From positions 1 to 64,000 of the forward strand of contig NZ_JBLQUK010000001.1 in NCBI RefSeq assembly GCF_047872805.1: 64,000 nucleotides of DNA, in the 5' to 3' direction. Below, one piece after another: positions 9,028-18,022 of the stretch. How positions within the stretch are numbered: position 1 is the stretch's first letter; each line of letters starts with the position of its first letter. The translations under genes and the position numbers were made by a program. Under the pieces are notes generated by a model. That model was not told the origin of the DNA. It ran no database searches and was given only the letters and a program-made list of their open reading frames with translations. The DNA comes from Erythrobacter sp047872805. GTDB taxonomy: Bacteria; Pseudomonadota; Alphaproteobacteria; Sphingomonadales; Sphingomonadaceae.

Positions 9028-9417
9028 ATGAACATGATCGGCTATGTAACTTTGGGTACCAATGATCTGCCTCGTGCGGCGGCATTCTATGACGAGATCG
9101 CCAAACATTTCGGCGTGGGTCGGATGATGGATTTCGACAGTTTTGTGGCCTGGGGTGAAATGGGCGGGCCAGCCGGAGTAGCCGCAACCAAACCGTTCGA
9201 TGGTAATCCGGCGAGCGTGGGCAATGGCACCATGGTCGCGCTGCAAGTGGACAGTCCGGAAAAGGTGCAAGCCGTCTATGACACGGCATTGGCGCATGGC
9301 GGCAGCGACGAAGGCGCGCCGGGTCCGCGCGGCGATGACGGCTTTTACGCTGGCTATTTCCGCGACCCAGATGGCAACAAGCTCAATGTTTTCTGCATGA
9401 CTGCGCCTTCTGCATGA
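9028..9417 (+). CDS. VOC-family (glyoxalase/bleomycin-resistance fold) protein
   Basis: This is a small 129-aa vicinal-oxygen-chelate protein. It starts MIGYVTLGTNDLPRAAAFYDEI and ends with the typical YFRDPDGNKLNVFC strand that carries the metal or ligand position. Such proteins are lyases, dioxygenases or binding proteins; no specific activity can be assigned. AAAGGGAGA precedes the ATG. The TGA overlaps the ATG of the cupin gene (ATGA), so the two are coupled. Confidence 0.8.
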   Translation: MNMIGYVTLGTNDLPRAAAFYDEIAKHFGVGRMMDFDSFVAWGEMGGPAGVAATKPFDGNPASVGNGTMVALQVDSPEKVQAVYDTALAHGGSDEGAPGPRGDDGFYAGYFRDPDGNKLNVFCMTAPSA

Positions 9418-9815
9418 CCGCGCGGCTGGAGGAGTCATTCATCCATCTCGGGCTTGGCGCGTCGGCGGTTCCCCAGCCGCCGTTTACCGGGTTCGATTGG
9501 TACGAAGCCTATGGTGCAAGACACGGCGATGACGGGGCAGAGGGACGACTGGTCTCGCAGTATACTTTCACCGATGACTGGCCGTCCTGGGAGATGCATC
9601 CCATGGGCGCCGAAGTGGTGATCTGCACCCAGGGCGCAATGCTGCTGCATCAGGAATTTCCCGACGGATCGCTTGCTCAGGTGACGCTGAAGGCCGGGGA
9701 ATACGCCATTAACCCGCCCGGCGTCTGGCACATCGCCGATATCGCCGCACAGGCGACCGCGATCTTTATCACCGCTGGCGAAGGCACGCAGCACCGCCCA
9801 CGCCAAACGGGTTGA
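9414..9815 (+). CDS. Single-domain cupin protein
   Basis: This is a 133-aa protein with one beta-barrel cupin domain. The region EMHPMGAEVVICTQGAMLLHQEF matches cupin motif 1 in layout, and YAINPPGVWHIADI matches motif 2 with its His. It is coupled to the VOC gene through an ATGA overlap, so both may act in one small-molecule step. No substrate can be inferred. Confidence 0.75.
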   Translation: MTARLEESFIHLGLGASAVPQPPFTGFDWYEAYGARHGDDGAEGRLVSQYTFTDDWPSWEMHPMGAEVVICTQGAMLLHQEFPDGSLAQVTLKAGEYAINPPGVWHIADIAAQATAIFITAGEGTQHRPRQTG

Positions 9816-10147
9816 GACCGCCCCACCTTACGCGCCGATGGACCGCTGCGGCGTTGGCCTTTCGCCATCATGAACACACCGCGTTGCGCGATACAAGCCG
9901 CGACAATGTCGCAGGGTTTCGGCATAAACCTGCGACATTGACCCTTTAGACAATGCTTCATGAGTTGCGGTGAGGTTGGCGTCTGGCACCCTCACTCCCC
10001 TGATGCGGTGGCCAAGATGGCGCTGCGAGCACTGCTCGCTGCTGCCCTTCTCCGGGTCGCACCGGATACGCCTTGCCGCAACTCTTCAAGAGCCCTGGAC
10101 CTGACGACAGCAAATCTGGCGATCAGGCAAATTGGAAAGGATTTCGC
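9816..10147. other. 332-bp intergenic region before the EF-hand gene
   Basis: No credible gene is seen. The region holds the strong inverted repeat listed separately (9904-9940) and a smaller dyad, GCGAGCA/TGCTCGC, at 10025-10039. The ribosome site AAAGGA at the right end belongs to the EF-hand gene. Confidence 0.6.
9904..9940. repeat. Long inverted repeat / hairpin
   Basis: CAATGTCGCAGG at the left pairs with CCTGCGACATTG at the right, with inner T/A pairs extending the stem around a short loop (one bulged G). No T-run follows on either strand, so a classical terminator is unlikely. An operator or a processed 3' hairpin of the VOC-cupin transcript is possible. Confidence 0.55.
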
Positions 10148-10750
10148 ATGCGCAAACTTACAACTTCACTTTCGGCAACGGCGCTTGCATTGACGCTTGC
10201 GCTTGGCGGCGCGGGCGCATCGCTCGCCCAGCATCATGGCGGGGAACGTAGCGACGCCGATGCCAATGGCGACGGCGTCATCTCGCTTGCCGAGACCAAG
10301 GCCAAAGCGGCCGAGCGTTTCGCCAAGATGGATGCCAATTCCGATGGTCAGATTTCAGCCGAAGACCGCGAGGCTCGGCGCGCGGAACGCTTTGCCCGCA
10401 CCGACGCCGATGGCAATGGCGAATTGAGCCAGGCCGAATTGGCCGCCGCCCGCGAAGCGCGCAGCGCAGCCCACGAAGCGCGGCAGGCCAGTGAACGCGG
10501 TGAACGCAGAGCACGCGGCGGCGAAAGGCGCGGTGAACGAGGCGGCCGGGACCGAGGAATGCGGATGCTGCAAGCCGCCGACACCAATCAGGATCGCGCC
10601 ATCAGCAAGGCCGAATATGATGCAGCTGTCGAAGCCCGCTTTGCCCGTGTTGATACCGATGGCTCCGGAACAATCACCGCCGAAGAACGCTCAGCGGCGC
10701 GCACTGCAATGCGCGCAGAGCGGCGCGAACGCGGCAATCGCAGCGAGTAA
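10148..10750 (+). CDS. Secreted EF-hand protein with five calcium-loop repeats
   Basis: This is a 200-aa exported protein. The start is ATG 10148 with AAAGGA upstream, followed by a clear signal peptide ending near ASLAQ. Five EF-hand-like loops are seen: DANGDGVISLAE, DANSDGQISAED, DADGNGELSQAE, DTNQDRAISKAE and DTDGSGTITAEE. The fourth is degenerate, with Arg in place of Gly. Between loops three and four lies an Arg/Glu/Gly-rich linker (about 95-135). It is probably a periplasmic calcium-binding protein. It lies just upstream of a two-component system on the same strand, which may sense the same signal. Confidence 0.85.
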   Translation: MRKLTTSLSATALALTLALGGAGASLAQHHGGERSDADANGDGVISLAETKAKAAERFAKMDANSDGQISAEDREARRAERFARTDADGNGELSQAELAAAREARSAAHEARQASERGERRARGGERRGERGGRDRGMRMLQAADTNQDRAISKAEYDAAVEARFARVDTDGSGTITAEERSAARTAMRAERRERGNRSE

Positions 10751-10857
10751 TTGAACCTGGTAAATGCGTGACGCATCACGCCCCGTTTGCTCACGACTTT
10801 ACCAATCGCCGGTCCGGTCTGCGCCCGAATGGGTTGCATGCCGGGCCGGCACCTTTC

Positions 10858-11622
10858 ATGACCACCGTTCCCATGGATGAAATCGCTCCCAAAACCACAA
10901 TCCTGCTGGTCGATGATGAAGCGACCTTGCGCGAACCGCTGGCTGAATATCTTGCTGGCCAGGGGTTCGCGGTCAAAGACGTGAACAGCGCCGCCGCCGC
11001 GCGCTCGGCGCTAACTGCGATGACGCCCGATATCGTCCTGCTCGACATCATGATGCCCGGCGAAGACGGTCTGGCGCTGTGCCGCCATCTGGTGGAAACG
11101 CGGCAATTGCCGGTGATTTTCCTGACCGCGCGCGGCGAGCCAACCGACCGGATAGTGGGGTTGGAACTGGGCGCAGACGATTACATCGTCAAACCGTTCG
11201 AACCCCGCGAACTCGTCGCCCGCATCCGCACCGTGCTGCGCCGGGTCGGGCGTGGCAGCGCACCGCAGGCGCAGGCCGAGGATTGGCTATATAGTTTTGA
11301 AGGCTGGCTGCTTGATCCGCTCAAACGCAAATTGATCGATCCAGAAGGCGTGACCGTGCCGATTTCCACCGCAGAATTTCGGCTGCTCAGGGCTTTTCTC
11401 GATCATCCCCTCCAGGTGCTCGACCGCGACCGGCTGCTCGATATGGTACAAGGCCGCACCGCGCATCTGTTCGACCGCGCGGTTGACAATCAGGTCAGCC
11501 GCCTGCGCCGCAAGATTGAGCCGGATTCCGGCGATCCGCATTTCATTCAGACAGTGCGCGGCGGCGGCTATCGCTTTGCTGCTGTGGTAAAGCGCACCCC
11601 GCCGCGACCGGATGGCGCGTGA
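10858..11622 (+). CDS. OmpR-family response regulator
   Basis: This is a 254-aa transcription regulator: receiver domain (about 14-130) plus winged-helix DNA-binding domain (about 150-245). The receiver shows the acidic pair in LLVDDEATLREP, the phospho-acceptor Asp in LLDIMMPGEDG, the Thr in FLTARGE and the Lys in YIVKPFEP. The helix-turn-helix part ends FIQTVRGGGYRF, as in OmpR/PhoB. ATG 10858 is taken as start; a GTG at 10768 would add a non-conserved tail. Its stop overlaps the kinase start (GTGA). Confidence 0.93.
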   Translation: MTTVPMDEIAPKTTILLVDDEATLREPLAEYLAGQGFAVKDVNSAAAARSALTAMTPDIVLLDIMMPGEDGLALCRHLVETRQLPVIFLTARGEPTDRIVGLELGADDYIVKPFEPRELVARIRTVLRRVGRGSAPQAQAEDWLYSFEGWLLDPLKRKLIDPEGVTVPISTAEFRLLRAFLDHPLQVLDRDRLLDMVQGRTAHLFDRAVDNQVSRLRRKIEPDSGDPHFIQTVRGGGYRFAAVVKRTPPRPDGA

Positions 11623-13091
11623 AGCGATTGTTCCCAACCAGCCTGCTTGGACAGGTCATGGTCAGCGTAGCGCTGACATTGCTGGTCGCGCAAATTGTCT
11701 CGGTCGTGTTGCTGGCGCGTGCAGCAGAGGACCGCCGCGAAACCGCGATCCTGACAGCGGCGGCATTTCAACTTGTCAACGGAGCAGAGCGGGCTGAACG
11801 GCGGGAAAGCCGGGCAGAGCTGCGCCGCGACGAAGCCAGACGCGCGCGCGATGCCGGGAACCGTGAGCGGCGGATATTGCGGGGCAACCGCGAGGCTGCG
11901 AAAGGAGGCCGGTTGCCGCTGCAATTGCGCTATATCGTGTCTCCAAATGCCCCGCTTCCGGACGCGCAAGCCGGCCCCGAAGGAGCGCGCGAGGAACGTT
12001 TACGCGCGGCTCTGGCGCTGGAGGGCATAGAACCGTATCGCGTCGCGGTCGCCGTGCGCCGCGCCGGAGAAGATCCCGAGCTGCTGGAGTTTGCGCGCAC
12101 CCGCCCGCGTTATCAGGACCGCGACGATTGGCGCGAACGGCGGCTGTTCATCGCAGCCATCCAGCGCGATCCCAACGGGCCGTGGGAGGCGGCGCGCATT
12201 CTCGAACCCGTATCGCCCAAAGCCGCGCTGGGCGTGTTGCTGTTTCAGACCTTGCTGACCTTTGCGTTTCTCATCGTGATCCTGTTTTTTGTCCTGCGCA
12301 GGATCACCCGTCCGCTAGCGCGGCTTACCGAAAGGGTTGGCGATTTTTCCCGTCAGCCGGACCGCGCCGTCCTGCTAGAGGAAACCGGCCCATCCGATAC
12401 CCGCAGGTTGATCGCGGCGCATAACACGATGGAGACGCGGATCGCCGCGCTGCTCGATGAAAAGAACGTGATGCTGGGCGCAATCGGGCACGATCTCAAA
12501 ACCCCGCTCGCGGCGCTGCGGGTGCGGATCGAAAGTGTGCCCGACGAAGCACAGCGCAGCAAGATGGCCGCCAGTATTGAAGACATCACCGCAACGCTCG
12601 ATGATATTCTGGCGCTGGCGCGGGTCGGGCATGTCGGCAGGCAGGGGGTTGAGCCTGTCGCCATCAACGCACTGGCGCTGAGCGTGGTAGAGGAATTTGA
12701 GGATCTGGGTGAGCCTGTCTCCATGATCGAGGCGGCTGAAAACCCCCGCAAACTTGTCGCACGGGTGCAGGAGACCTGGCTCAAACGCGCCTTGCGCAAT
12801 CTGGTGTCCAACGCGGTGCGATACGGCGAGGCCGCAGAAATATCGGTGCTACAGGACAACGGCATGGCGGTGCTGCGGGTCGAGGATCGCGGCCCCGGCA
12901 TTGCGCCCGATCAGATCGCGGCGATGATGGAGCCCTTCACCAGAGGCGAGGCATCGCGCAACCGCGCCACAGGCGGCGCTGGTCTTGGGCTGACACTGGC
13001 CCGCGCGATCGCACAGCAGCATGGCGGCGAGTTGGTGCTGACCAATCGCAGCGAAGGCGGGCTGCGCGCCGAACTCAGATTGCCGCTATGA
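11619..13091 (+). CDS. Membrane sensor histidine kinase
   Basis: This 490-aa kinase partners the preceding regulator, with GTG 11619 overlapping its TGA. Parts in order: first membrane helix (about 8-32), a periplasmic loop to about 200 that is unusually rich in Arg and Glu in its first half, a second helix (about 205-227), HAMP, the HisKA box IGHDLKTPLAALR with the phosphorylated His, then the ATPase domain (N box RALRNLVSNAVRYG, G1 VEDRGPGIAP, G2 GGAGLGLTLA). The highly charged loop would suit binding of a cation, a peptide or the neighbouring EF-hand protein. That link is inference from gene order only. Confidence 0.92.
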   Translation: MKRLFPTSLLGQVMVSVALTLLVAQIVSVVLLARAAEDRRETAILTAAAFQLVNGAERAERRESRAELRRDEARRARDAGNRERRILRGNREAAKGGRLPLQLRYIVSPNAPLPDAQAGPEGAREERLRAALALEGIEPYRVAVAVRRAGEDPELLEFARTRPRYQDRDDWRERRLFIAAIQRDPNGPWEAARILEPVSPKAALGVLLFQTLLTFAFLIVILFFVLRRITRPLARLTERVGDFSRQPDRAVLLEETGPSDTRRLIAAHNTMETRIAALLDEKNVMLGAIGHDLKTPLAALRVRIESVPDEAQRSKMAASIEDITATLDDILALARVGHVGRQGVEPVAINALALSVVEEFEDLGEPVSMIEAAENPRKLVARVQETWLKRALRNLVSNAVRYGEAAEISVLQDNGMAVLRVEDRGPGIAPDQIAAMMEPFTRGEASRNRATGGAGLGLTLARAIAQQHGGELVLTNRSEGGLRAELRLPL

Positions 13092-13130
13092 CCCCACCTG
13101 CGGTTGCGGCTGAGACTGCGCCTTGCCGAG

Positions 13131-14705
13131 CTAGCGCATCAACCCGCCAATCAGATTGCGCACGAACCGCCCGGCAATCGGCCCGGCCAGATCGGTTGCA
13201 ATCGACCCCGCCGCCGATGTGATGCCAGAGGCGACCGGATTGGAGCGGCTTTTCTTGCCCAGTATCGTGGCCGCCGCCGCGCCCGCCATTCCTCCGGCGG
13301 CAACCTGAGTTCCGCGTGAGATGGCTTTTTCCCACATCGAGGTGGTTTTGCGAGGGCGGCTGCGGACCGCCTCTTCGCCCTGTTCAGCAACTTCGACAGC
13401 GGTGTCGGCGGCGTCCTGCGCCTTGGCAAGCAGCACTTCCTCGGCGCTTTCGCGGTCGACCGCCTCATCATACTTGCCGTCGAACGGGCTGACCGACTGG
13501 ATGATCGCGCGCTCTTTGGGCGTGACCGGGCCAAGCCGTGATCGCGGCGGCTTAATCAGCGTGCGCTGCACCACGGTGGGCGCACCGTCTTCATCAAGCG
13601 TCGAGACCAGCGCCTCTCCCACTTTCAATTCGGTAATCACCGACTCTGTGTCCATGTCGGTGTTGATGCGAAAGGTTTCCGCCGCCGCCTTGATCGCGCG
13701 CTGATCGCGTTTGGTAAAGGCGCGCAAGGCGTGCTGGACCCGATTGCCAAGCTGGCCCGCCACCTCTTCGGGAATATCGATCGGGTTCTGGGTTACGAAA
13801 AACACCCCGACGCCCTTTGACCGGATCAGGCGAACGACCTGTTCGATCTTGTCCTGCAAGGCTTTGGGCGCGTCGTCGAACAGCAGATGCGCCTCGTCAA
13901 AGAAGAACACCAGCCGGGGCTTTTCCGGGTCACCCACTTCGGGCAGGCTTTCAAACAATTCAGCCAGCAGCCACAACAGAAACGTCGCATACAATTTCGG
14001 GCTGCGCATCAAAGTGTCAGCGGCGAGCACATTGACATAGCCGCGGCCATTCTCGTCCGCTTTCAAAAAGTCGTCGATTTCCAGCGCTGGCTCACCAAAG
14101 AAATTGGCCGCCCCTTGCGCTTCGAACGATAGCAATTGCCGCTGGATCGCGCCGACCGATTGTTTGGACACATTGCCGTAAACGCCTGAAAGTTCGGCGG
14201 CGTTTTCATGCGCCCATTGCAGCATCGCTTGCAGATCACCGAGATCAAGCAGCAGCAGGCCATTTTCATCGGCGTGGCGAAACACGATTTGCAGCACGCC
14301 TTCTTGCGTGTCGTTGAGGTCCAGCAGCCGGGCGAGCAGCAGCGGCCCCATTTCGCTGATCGTGGTGCGGATGGGATGCCCTTGCTGTCCGAACAAATCC
14401 CAGAAAATCACAGGATTGTCGGAATAAGCGTAATCTTCCATCCCCAATTCCTGCGCGCGCGATTCCAACTTGTCGGCATGTTTGAAAGTCGGCGAACCGG
14501 GCATAGCAATGCCGGACAGATCGCCTTTCACATCGGCAACGAAGACCGGCACGCCGTTGGCGGAAAAACTTTCCGCCAGCCCTTGCAGCGTTACAGTCTT
14601 ACCGGTCCCGGTGGCGCCCGCGATCAATCCGTGGCGATTGGCGCGGCTGAGTGCCAGATTCTGCCGCTCACCATTGCCGCCCAGACCCAGAAAAATGTCG
14701 CTCAT
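13131..14705 (-). CDS. HerA-like/DUF853 ATPase (YjgR family)
   Basis: This is a 524-aa cytoplasmic ATPase of the FtsK/HerA superfamily. The Walker A is AGATGTGKTVTLQ near residue 30, the Walker B is LVFFFDEAHLLF, and the conserved sensor segment FVTQNPIDIPEEVAGQLGNRVQHALRAF follows. A Gly/Ala-rich tail (about 460-524) resembles a glycine-zipper segment. The start ATG 14705 gives MSDIFLGLGG, the usual family N-terminus; an upstream in-frame start adds 29 unlikely residues. The family's cellular role is unsettled. It converges with the histidine kinase gene across 39 bp. Confidence 0.87.
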   Translation of the reverse strand: MSDIFLGLGGNGERQNLALSRANRHGLIAGATGTGKTVTLQGLAESFSANGVPVFVADVKGDLSGIAMPGSPTFKHADKLESRAQELGMEDYAYSDNPVIFWDLFGQQGHPIRTTISEMGPLLLARLLDLNDTQEGVLQIVFRHADENGLLLLDLGDLQAMLQWAHENAAELSGVYGNVSKQSVGAIQRQLLSFEAQGAANFFGEPALEIDDFLKADENGRGYVNVLAADTLMRSPKLYATFLLWLLAELFESLPEVGDPEKPRLVFFFDEAHLLFDDAPKALQDKIEQVVRLIRSKGVGVFFVTQNPIDIPEEVAGQLGNRVQHALRAFTKRDQRAIKAAAETFRINTDMDTESVITELKVGEALVSTLDEDGAPTVVQRTLIKPPRSRLGPVTPKERAIIQSVSPFDGKYDEAVDRESAEEVLLAKAQDAADTAVEVAEQGEEAVRSRPRKTTSMWEKAISRGTQVAAGGMAGAAAATILGKKSRSNPVASGITSAAGSIATDLAGPIAGRFVRNLIGGLMR

Positions 14706-14831
14706 CGCCGCTGTCACCCCTTTTGCTGCTGTTGGAACGGGGATGTGCAGGGCGCAGGCAGGGCGGTCAAGCCTTGCGCCGATGCAATGCATATCTATCG
14801 ACTTGGCCGGTCAATCGGCTAAGGCGGGGCC

Positions 14832-16679
14832 ATGGGCCAGCCCGCATCTCCGCAGCCATCGCCAGCGCCATTTGTCTTGCTGGACGACGCGCGCAATGTG
14901 CTGCTGCAAACCCAGCGTGAGCGTGCGGTCGATGCGCTTTATTACGAATCTCCGAGCGAAATTTTCGTCGCTTATCGACCCGAAGACGTCACTGATGTGC
15001 TGATCGCAGCGGATGCAGCGCGGCGCGCGGGCGGCGAATTGGCGGGCTATATCGCCTATGAAGCTGGTCTGGCGCTGGAACCACGGCTGGCGGCGCTGGG
15101 CTCAAAAACCGGAGCGAATGGTCCGCTCATATGGCTTGGCCTGTTCGATCCGCCAAAGCGGATTGCAGCGGCAGATGTAGCGCAATGGCTGGCCGCACGC
15201 GCACAGGGCACAGCACGGCTCGGCCCGCTCGATGCGAAGGTGTCACCCGGCGGCTATTCTGCGGCGTTCGGGGCGCTGCACGAGGCTATCCTTGCAGGCG
15301 ACATCTATCAGGCCAATCTCACCTATCCGCTCGCCGGGTCGTATCGCGGCGATGAGATCGCGCTTTATGCTGCGCTGCGCGGCGCGGCACACTCAGGCTA
15401 TGGCGGGATGGTGTTTGACGGAACCCACTGGCTGCTCAGCTTTTCGCCCGAATTGTTCGCCGCGCTGGAAGGTGACCGCGTCAAGGTCAAACCGATGAAG
15501 GGCACGCGCCCGCGCAGCGACGATCCTGTCACTGATGCCGCGCTGGCAAACGAGCTGGCCGCATCGGTAAAGGACCGGGCCGAGAACCTGATGATCGTCG
15601 ATCTGATGCGCAACGACCTCTCGCGCGTCGCGGTGCCGGGTAGTGTGCAGGTCGATACGCCGTTTTCGGTCGAAACCTATCCCACGGTGCACCAGATGGT
15701 CTCCAGCGTTCGCGCCACGCTTGCCCCTGGCAATGGTCCGGCCGAGTTGATCCGCGCGATCTTCCCCTGCGGTTCGATCACCGGCGCACCGAAAATCCGC
15801 GCGATGGAGTTGATCGAATCTGTAGAACGCGATGCGCGCGGGCCCTATTGCGGAGCGATTGGCCGGATTGGAGCAGACGGCAGCGCCGCCTTCAATGTGG
15901 CGATCCGCACCTTGCGGCTGACACCCATTGAAAACGGTCAAGGCAGCGCGGTGCTGGGGGTAGGTTCGGCGATCGTGGCGGATAGCGATGCGCTGTCAGA
16001 ACGCCGCGAATGCGAGGTGAAGGCAGGCTTTGCCCGGCATTCCTCTGCCGAACACACGGCTGCGGGATTTGACCTGATCGAAACGATGGCATTTGATCCC
16101 GAAGTGGGCATCGGGATGCTCGAATTGCACCTTGCGCGGCTCAAGAACAGCGCCGCAGCGCTGGGCTTTGAATTTGATCGCCACGCCGCACGCAATCAGA
16201 TCCACGCGCTGTGCTTTGATCTGGAACAGCCTGCAAAGGTCCGATTGCTGGTCGCCCGCAGCGGAGCGACCGCGTTGGAAGCGGGACCAATGCCCCCACT
16301 AATCAGCAGCCCGGTGGCTGCCGTGGCGCTGCCCAATCCGCTCGATCCGTCCGACTGGAGGCTTGCCCACAAGACGACTGATCGCGGGTTCTACGAAGAC
16401 GCCCATGCCGCCGCGCGGCGAATGGGCGCGGATGAAGCGATCCTGGTGCGCAGCGATGGTCTGGTGACCGAGGGCAGCTTTACCAACATCTTTGTGGAGC
16501 GCGGGGGCAAGTTGCTGACCCCGCCCGCCGCGCTCGGCCTGCTGCCCGGAATCCTGCGCGAATATCTGATCGAAAAGGGCCAGGCGCGCGAAGCGGAACT
16601 GACGCTGGATGACCTCGCCGGCGGGTTTAAGCTGGGCAATGCAGTGCGCGGGCTGTTCCCAGCGCGGCTGCTGGGCTAG
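14832..16679 (+). CDS. pabB: Aminodeoxychorismate synthase component I fused to aminodeoxychorismate lyase (PabB-PabC)
   Basis: This 615-aa bifunctional enzyme of folate synthesis turns chorismate into 4-amino-4-deoxychorismate and then p-aminobenzoate. The PabB half (about 1-400) carries KPMKGTRPR, the ENLMIVDLMRNDLSRV block and FPCGSITGAPKIRAMELIE of the chorismate-binding family. The PabC half (about 415-615) is a fold-type IV PLP enzyme with VTEGSFTNIFVERGGKLLTPP near its end. Glutamine amidotransferase PabA is not nearby. The fusion is known in other bacteria. The stop at 16677 is in the same frame as the following pseudouridine synthase, which lacks a standard start. Confidence 0.92.
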   Translation: MGQPASPQPSPAPFVLLDDARNVLLQTQRERAVDALYYESPSEIFVAYRPEDVTDVLIAADAARRAGGELAGYIAYEAGLALEPRLAALGSKTGANGPLIWLGLFDPPKRIAAADVAQWLAARAQGTARLGPLDAKVSPGGYSAAFGALHEAILAGDIYQANLTYPLAGSYRGDEIALYAALRGAAHSGYGGMVFDGTHWLLSFSPELFAALEGDRVKVKPMKGTRPRSDDPVTDAALANELAASVKDRAENLMIVDLMRNDLSRVAVPGSVQVDTPFSVETYPTVHQMVSSVRATLAPGNGPAELIRAIFPCGSITGAPKIRAMELIESVERDARGPYCGAIGRIGADGSAAFNVAIRTLRLTPIENGQGSAVLGVGSAIVADSDALSERRECEVKAGFARHSSAEHTAAGFDLIETMAFDPEVGIGMLELHLARLKNSAAALGFEFDRHAARNQIHALCFDLEQPAKVRLLVARSGATALEAGPMPPLISSPVAAVALPNPLDPSDWRLAHKTTDRGFYEDAHAAARRMGADEAILVRSDGLVTEGSFTNIFVERGGKLLTPPAALGLLPGILREYLIEKGQAREAELTLDDLAGGFKLGNAVRGLFPARLLG

Positions 16680-16730
16680 ATACGCGCAACACGCAAGGCG
16701 CAGCGCCGTCCCATTACCGGAGCACATTTC

Positions 16731-17477
16731 ATCGACATCCCTATCCTTTTCGAAGACGCCGAAGCGCTGGTTATCGACAAGCCTGCCGGGCTGCCGGTTG
16801 ACCGGCCCAAGCGCGGCGGTCCGGCACTTTTCGACCATATCGAACAACTCAAGCTCGGGTTTCAGCGTCCACCCGTCGCAGTCCACCGGCTCGACACTGA
16901 CACCAGCGGATGCCTGCTGCTGGCACGCAATCCCAAGGCGTTAAAACGGTTCAACAAGGCGTTTGAAGACCGGCTGGTGGGCAAAACCTATCTCGCGGTG
17001 ATCGACTTTGAACCGCGGGAGCAATCCGGCACAATCGAATTGGCGCTGTCAAAGATCAGCTCCGCCGAAAAGGGCTGGCGGATGATCGCGGCGAAGAAAG
17101 GCAAGCCCGCTATATCGCAATGGGAATTGCTGGAAACCATCGGCGATGGCGACCGGAAGCGCTCGCTGATTCGCTTTCGTCCCAAGACCGGGCGCACCCA
17201 TCAATTGCGAGTTCACGCGCTGCAGGGGCTGGGCGCGCCGCTGCTCGGCGATCCGATCTACGGCCCCGTGCACGGCCAGAACAAGGGCGCACCGCGCACC
17301 ATGCTGCACGCCGAATCAATCACGGTTGAGCGCGAAGGCAAGATGCCGATCATTGCCTTTGCCCCATTCCCGGAGGATTTTCTGCGCGCCGGGTTGAGCC
17401 CACCGGAAATCCCTGCACCCCCTGAACCGCCCCGTTTGCCAGAGATAGGTCTGCCAGAGATGGGTAATGGACAATAG
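16731..17477 (+). CDS. RluA-family 23S rRNA/tRNA pseudouridine synthase, non-canonical start
   Basis: The enzyme isomerises specific uridines in rRNA or tRNA. The catalytic Asp lies in HRLDTDTSGCLLL (about residue 50). The N-terminal ALVIDKPAGLPV strand and the C-terminal RPKTGRTHQLRVHAL segment also fit the family. The conserved frame runs back to about 16731 but contains no ATG, GTG or TTG before the catalytic motif. The first GTG, 16977, would remove the active site. An ATC at 16731 has GGAG 8 nt upstream, the best-placed initiation signal, and gives the plausible start IDIPILFEDAEALV. An ATT at 16713 or a lost ATG are alternatives. A Pro-rich tail closes the 248-aa product, and its end overlaps arfB by 11 nt. 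Confidence 0.8.
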   Translation: MDIPILFEDAEALVIDKPAGLPVDRPKRGGPALFDHIEQLKLGFQRPPVAVHRLDTDTSGCLLLARNPKALKRFNKAFEDRLVGKTYLAVIDFEPREQSGTIELALSKISSAEKGWRMIAAKKGKPAISQWELLETIGDGDRKRSLIRFRPKTGRTHQLRVHALQGLGAPLLGDPIYGPVHGQNKGAPRTMLHAESITVEREGKMPIIAFAPFPEDFLRAGLSPPEIPAPPEPPRLPEIGLPEMGNGQ

Positions 17478-17883
17478 CCTGCTCGACCGCGCGCATGGGC
17501 TTGTCCGTGAGAGTTTCCTCGCAGGCTCGGGCCCCGGCGGGCAGAACGCCAACAAGGTGGCGACCGAGGTGCAACTGCGCGTCAATGTCGTTGCGCTCGG
17601 CCTGTCGCCTGAGGTTTTTGCAAGGCTGAAAGAACTCGCCGGGTCGAAACTGACCGGCAGCGGCGATCTGCTGATCACAGCGCGGGTGCACCGGACCCAG
17701 GATGCCAATCGCACCGCAGCCCGCGCCAAGCTCGATGAAATGCTCACCGCCGCGCATCAGCAGCCCAAAAAGCGCGCCAAGACCCGGCTGAACCGGGCCG
17801 GCAAGACCCAGCGGCTCAAGGCCAAAAAGGCGCGCGGCGATATCAAGTCCAAGCGCGGCAAGGTCAGCGGGGCGGATTGGTAG
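17467..17883 (+). CDS. arfB: Alternative ribosome-rescue factor ArfB (YaeJ/ICT1 type)
   Basis: This is a 138-aa peptidyl-tRNA hydrolase that frees ribosomes stalled on non-stop mRNA. The class-I release-factor GGQ signature is in GSGPGGQNANKVATEVQLR near residue 27. The C-terminal tail is very Lys/Arg-rich (KKRAKTRLNRAGKTQRLKAK), which is the part that enters the empty mRNA channel in this family. It lacks the codon-recognition domain of true release factors. The start ATG overlaps the end of the pseudouridine synthase gene by 11 nt, indicating coupling. Confidence 0.93.
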   Translation: MDNSLLDRAHGLVRESFLAGSGPGGQNANKVATEVQLRVNVVALGLSPEVFARLKELAGSKLTGSGDLLITARVHRTQDANRTAARAKLDEMLTAAHQQPKKRAKTRLNRAGKTQRLKAKKARGDIKSKRGKVSGADW

Positions 17884-17957
17884 GCAGGGCGGCGAGTCTG
17901 CTTGACTTTTCCCCGTGAATCGGCAAATGCGCGCGCTCTTGTGGCGGTGCACCCCTG

Positions 17958-17999
17958 TTGTGGAGCGCGCCGCCCGTTGTATTTATGGCCCTTGGGCCA
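17958..17999 (+). promoter_or_regulatory. Candidate promoter and leader palindrome of rpmG
   Basis: TTGTGG (17958-17963) and TATTTA (17980-17985) are 16 bp apart and resemble a housekeeping sigma promoter. Just after it lies TGGCCC-tt-GGGCCA (17986-17999), a perfect palindrome about where the transcript would start. It could be an operator or a leader hairpin. Confidence 0.3.
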
Positions 18000-18022
18000 C
18001 CACCCGATCTTAGGATAAAGTC

